Of a DNA stretch of 32,335 bases, positions 31,085 to 32,335 are shown one piece after another. A model generated the notes under the pieces. The model did no database searches, was not told the DNA's origin, and worked only from the letters and a program-made list of their open reading frames with translations. The stretch's first letter is position 1. Every line of letters begins with the position of its first letter. The DNA is from Hyphomicrobiales bacterium. Lineage in GTDB: Bacteria > Pseudomonadota > Alphaproteobacteria > Rhizobiales > Rhizobiaceae. The position numbers were made by a program, and so were the translations under genes. The DNA lies in assembly GCA_900465665.1 (NCBI GenBank), contig UBJO01000057.1, positions 1-32,335 of the forward strand. Direction: 5' to 3'.

Positions 31085-32283
31085 TCGAGCTATGCCCAGG
31101 TACAGAGGAAGAGGCCGCCGAGATCATCCGCGCCCATGCGCAGGCGGGCACGCCGCTTGCCGTCGCAGGCGGCAACACCCGCTCCGGTTTCGGCAATGCT
31201 GTCACAGCCGAACACCGCCTGCGCTCGACCGCGCTCTCGGGCATCGTCGCCTATAACCCCGGCGAGATGGTGCTCACCGCCCGCGCCGGAACACCGCTTG
31301 CCGAAATCGAGGCGGCGTTGGCTAAGAGCGGTCAGACCATGGCCTTCGAGCCGATGGATCACCGCCCCCTCATGGGCACATCCGGCGAGCCGACCATCGG
31401 CGGGGTCTTCGCGGCCAATGTCTCCGGCCCGCGCCGTCTGATATCAGGTGCCGCCCGCGACAGCCTGCTCGGCGTCCGCTTCGTCAATGGACGTGGCGAG
31501 GCCATCAAGGCCGGCGGTCGGGTGATGAAGAACGTCACGGGTCTCGATCTTGTCAAGCTGATGGCCGGCTCGCACGGCACGCTCGGCCTCATCACCGAGG
31601 TCACCTTCCGCGTGCCGCCGAGGCCGAAGTCGGAAGCGACGATCGTGATCTCGGGCCTCAACGACGCCGAGGCAGCCAACGCCATGGCCGCCGCAATGGC
31701 CATGCCGGTCGAGGTCTCAGGCGCCGCCCACCTGCCCATGACCGTCGCCTGGAGCTTTCTCGGCAATCGTCTGCCCGAGGGCGAGGCGACCGTGCTGCGC
31801 ATCGAAGGTCTGCCGGCCTCCGTTGCGACGAGAGCCGAGAAACTGGCCGCCGCCATGTCCGCCTTCGGCCCGGTCGCGCGCCTCGGTGAGGACGACAGCG
31901 CCACCCTCTGGCGCGAGATCCGCGACGTGAAACCCTACGCCGACGGCGGCCCGCGCCCGGTCTGGCGTGTCTCGGTCGCGCCGTCGATCGGCCATCAGCT
32001 GGTCGCGGCGCTGAGGCTAGAGACCGGCGTCGACGCCTTCTACGACTGGCAGGGCGGTCTCGTCTGGATGCGCATGGAAGCGGACGCCGAAGCGAACCTG
32101 CTGCGACGTTTCATGCACGCACTCGGCGGCGGCCACGCTACACTGATGCGCGCGCCTGATGCGATGCGCGCGGCGACACCGGCGTTTGAGCCCCAGGTCG
32201 ATGCCGTGGCGCTGCTGTCGGCGCGGGTGAAGGAGAAGTTCGATCCGGCGGGGATTTTCAGTCCGGGGAAGATGGGGGGATAG
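31081..32283 (+). CDS. glcE: Glycolate oxidase subunit GlcE
   Basis: GlcE is the second FAD-domain-containing subunit of glycolate oxidase. The 400-residue protein keeps the PCMH-like half (AGGNTRSGFG, GTSGEPTIGGVFAANVSGPRRL, RVMKNVTGLDLVKLMAGSHGTLG) and ends with KEKFDPAGIFSPGKM, as expected. The ATG lies in the glcD stop (ATGA overlap), so translation is coupled. The iron-sulfur subunit glcF is expected beyond the right edge; the 52 remaining bases contain no clear start and end in a C-rich CCCCTCC tract. Confidence 0.96.
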   Translation: MIELCPGTEEEAAEIIRAHAQAGTPLAVAGGNTRSGFGNAVTAEHRLRSTALSGIVAYNPGEMVLTARAGTPLAEIEAALAKSGQTMAFEPMDHRPLMGTSGEPTIGGVFAANVSGPRRLISGAARDSLLGVRFVNGRGEAIKAGGRVMKNVTGLDLVKLMAGSHGTLGLITEVTFRVPPRPKSEATIVISGLNDAEAANAMAAAMAMPVEVSGAAHLPMTVAWSFLGNRLPEGEATVLRIEGLPASVATRAEKLAAAMSAFGPVARLGEDDSATLWREIRDVKPYADGGPRPVWRVSVAPSIGHQLVAALRLETGVDAFYDWQGGLVWMRMEADAEANLLRRFMHALGGGHATLMRAPDAMRAATPAFEPQVDAVALLSARVKEKFDPAGIFSPGKMGG

Positions 32284-32335
32284 TGATGGTGTGGTCTCCA
32301 GCTATGTGCGGGAAGAACCCCTCCCCAACCCCTCC

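Noticed and set aside
1..32335. CRISPR array, insertion sequence, prophage or toxin-antitoxin module
   Set aside because: No regularly spaced repeats, transposase, integrase, phage structural genes or toxin/antitoxin pair could be recognised.

Overview
The window looks like chromosomal DNA of a Rhizobiaceae alphaproteobacterium (Rhizobium, Agrobacterium or Neorhizobium type). The evidence is the high GC content, the strong G/C third-position bias in the real genes, the gene families present (plant-type glutamate-cysteine ligase, an LsrB/VtlR-like LysR regulator beside a DUF1127 protein, glcDE), and a palindromic intergenic element of a kind seen in rhizobia. This is inferred from the sequence alone; no database search was possible.

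Layout. 1-2008 (minus) is the head of a kdp potassium-ATPase operon: a 27-codon membrane peptide, kdpF (29 aa) and kdpA, with kdpB expected beyond the left edge. 2339-6036 (plus) holds four genes for a probable surface-glycan decoration: a TagF-like glycerophosphotransferase-type enzyme with a coiled-coil N-terminus, a SerB-like HAD phosphatase, a LicC-like nucleotidyltransferase and a SAM methyltransferase. 6040-8350 is an AT-richer, gene-poor patch with an unknown small membrane protein and an acyltransferase-3; it abuts the 3' end of tRNA-Gln(CTG). 8684-11466 carries a Ppx/GppA phosphatase with long Arg/Lys-rich tails, rlmE and a VOC protein. 11480-14151 is an MdtD-like MFS exporter divergent from a Tat-type metallo-beta-lactamase-fold hydrolase. 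14152-14604 is non-coding and holds a terminator and a palindromic repeat. 14605-17167 holds guaB, a translationally coupled membrane protein and a MAPEG protein.

17456-19673 is regulatory: a TetR regulator, a convergent LysR regulator, and a divergent DUF1127 gene. The DUF1127 gene ends in two hairpins, the second being a terminator that presents CCTCCC, a layout like alphaproteobacterial DUF1127/sRNA loci. 19684-25021 (minus) holds a DUF937 protein, gshA, rsmE, a PiT phosphate transporter and a NUDIX hydrolase. 25455-26612 encodes a shortened, active-site-altered S-adenosylhomocysteine hydrolase homologue. The right end has two LysR genes, each divergent from a metabolic gene: a quinone oxidoreductase-like MDR protein, and glcD-glcE of glycolate oxidase (glcF expected beyond the right edge).

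The best candidates for something undescribed are the four-gene CDP-alditol-like cluster, the divergent AHCY-like enzyme, the DUF1127 transcript end as a possible anti-Shine-Dalgarno sRNA, and the extra tiny peptide ahead of kdpF. Most of the rest is ordinary core genome.
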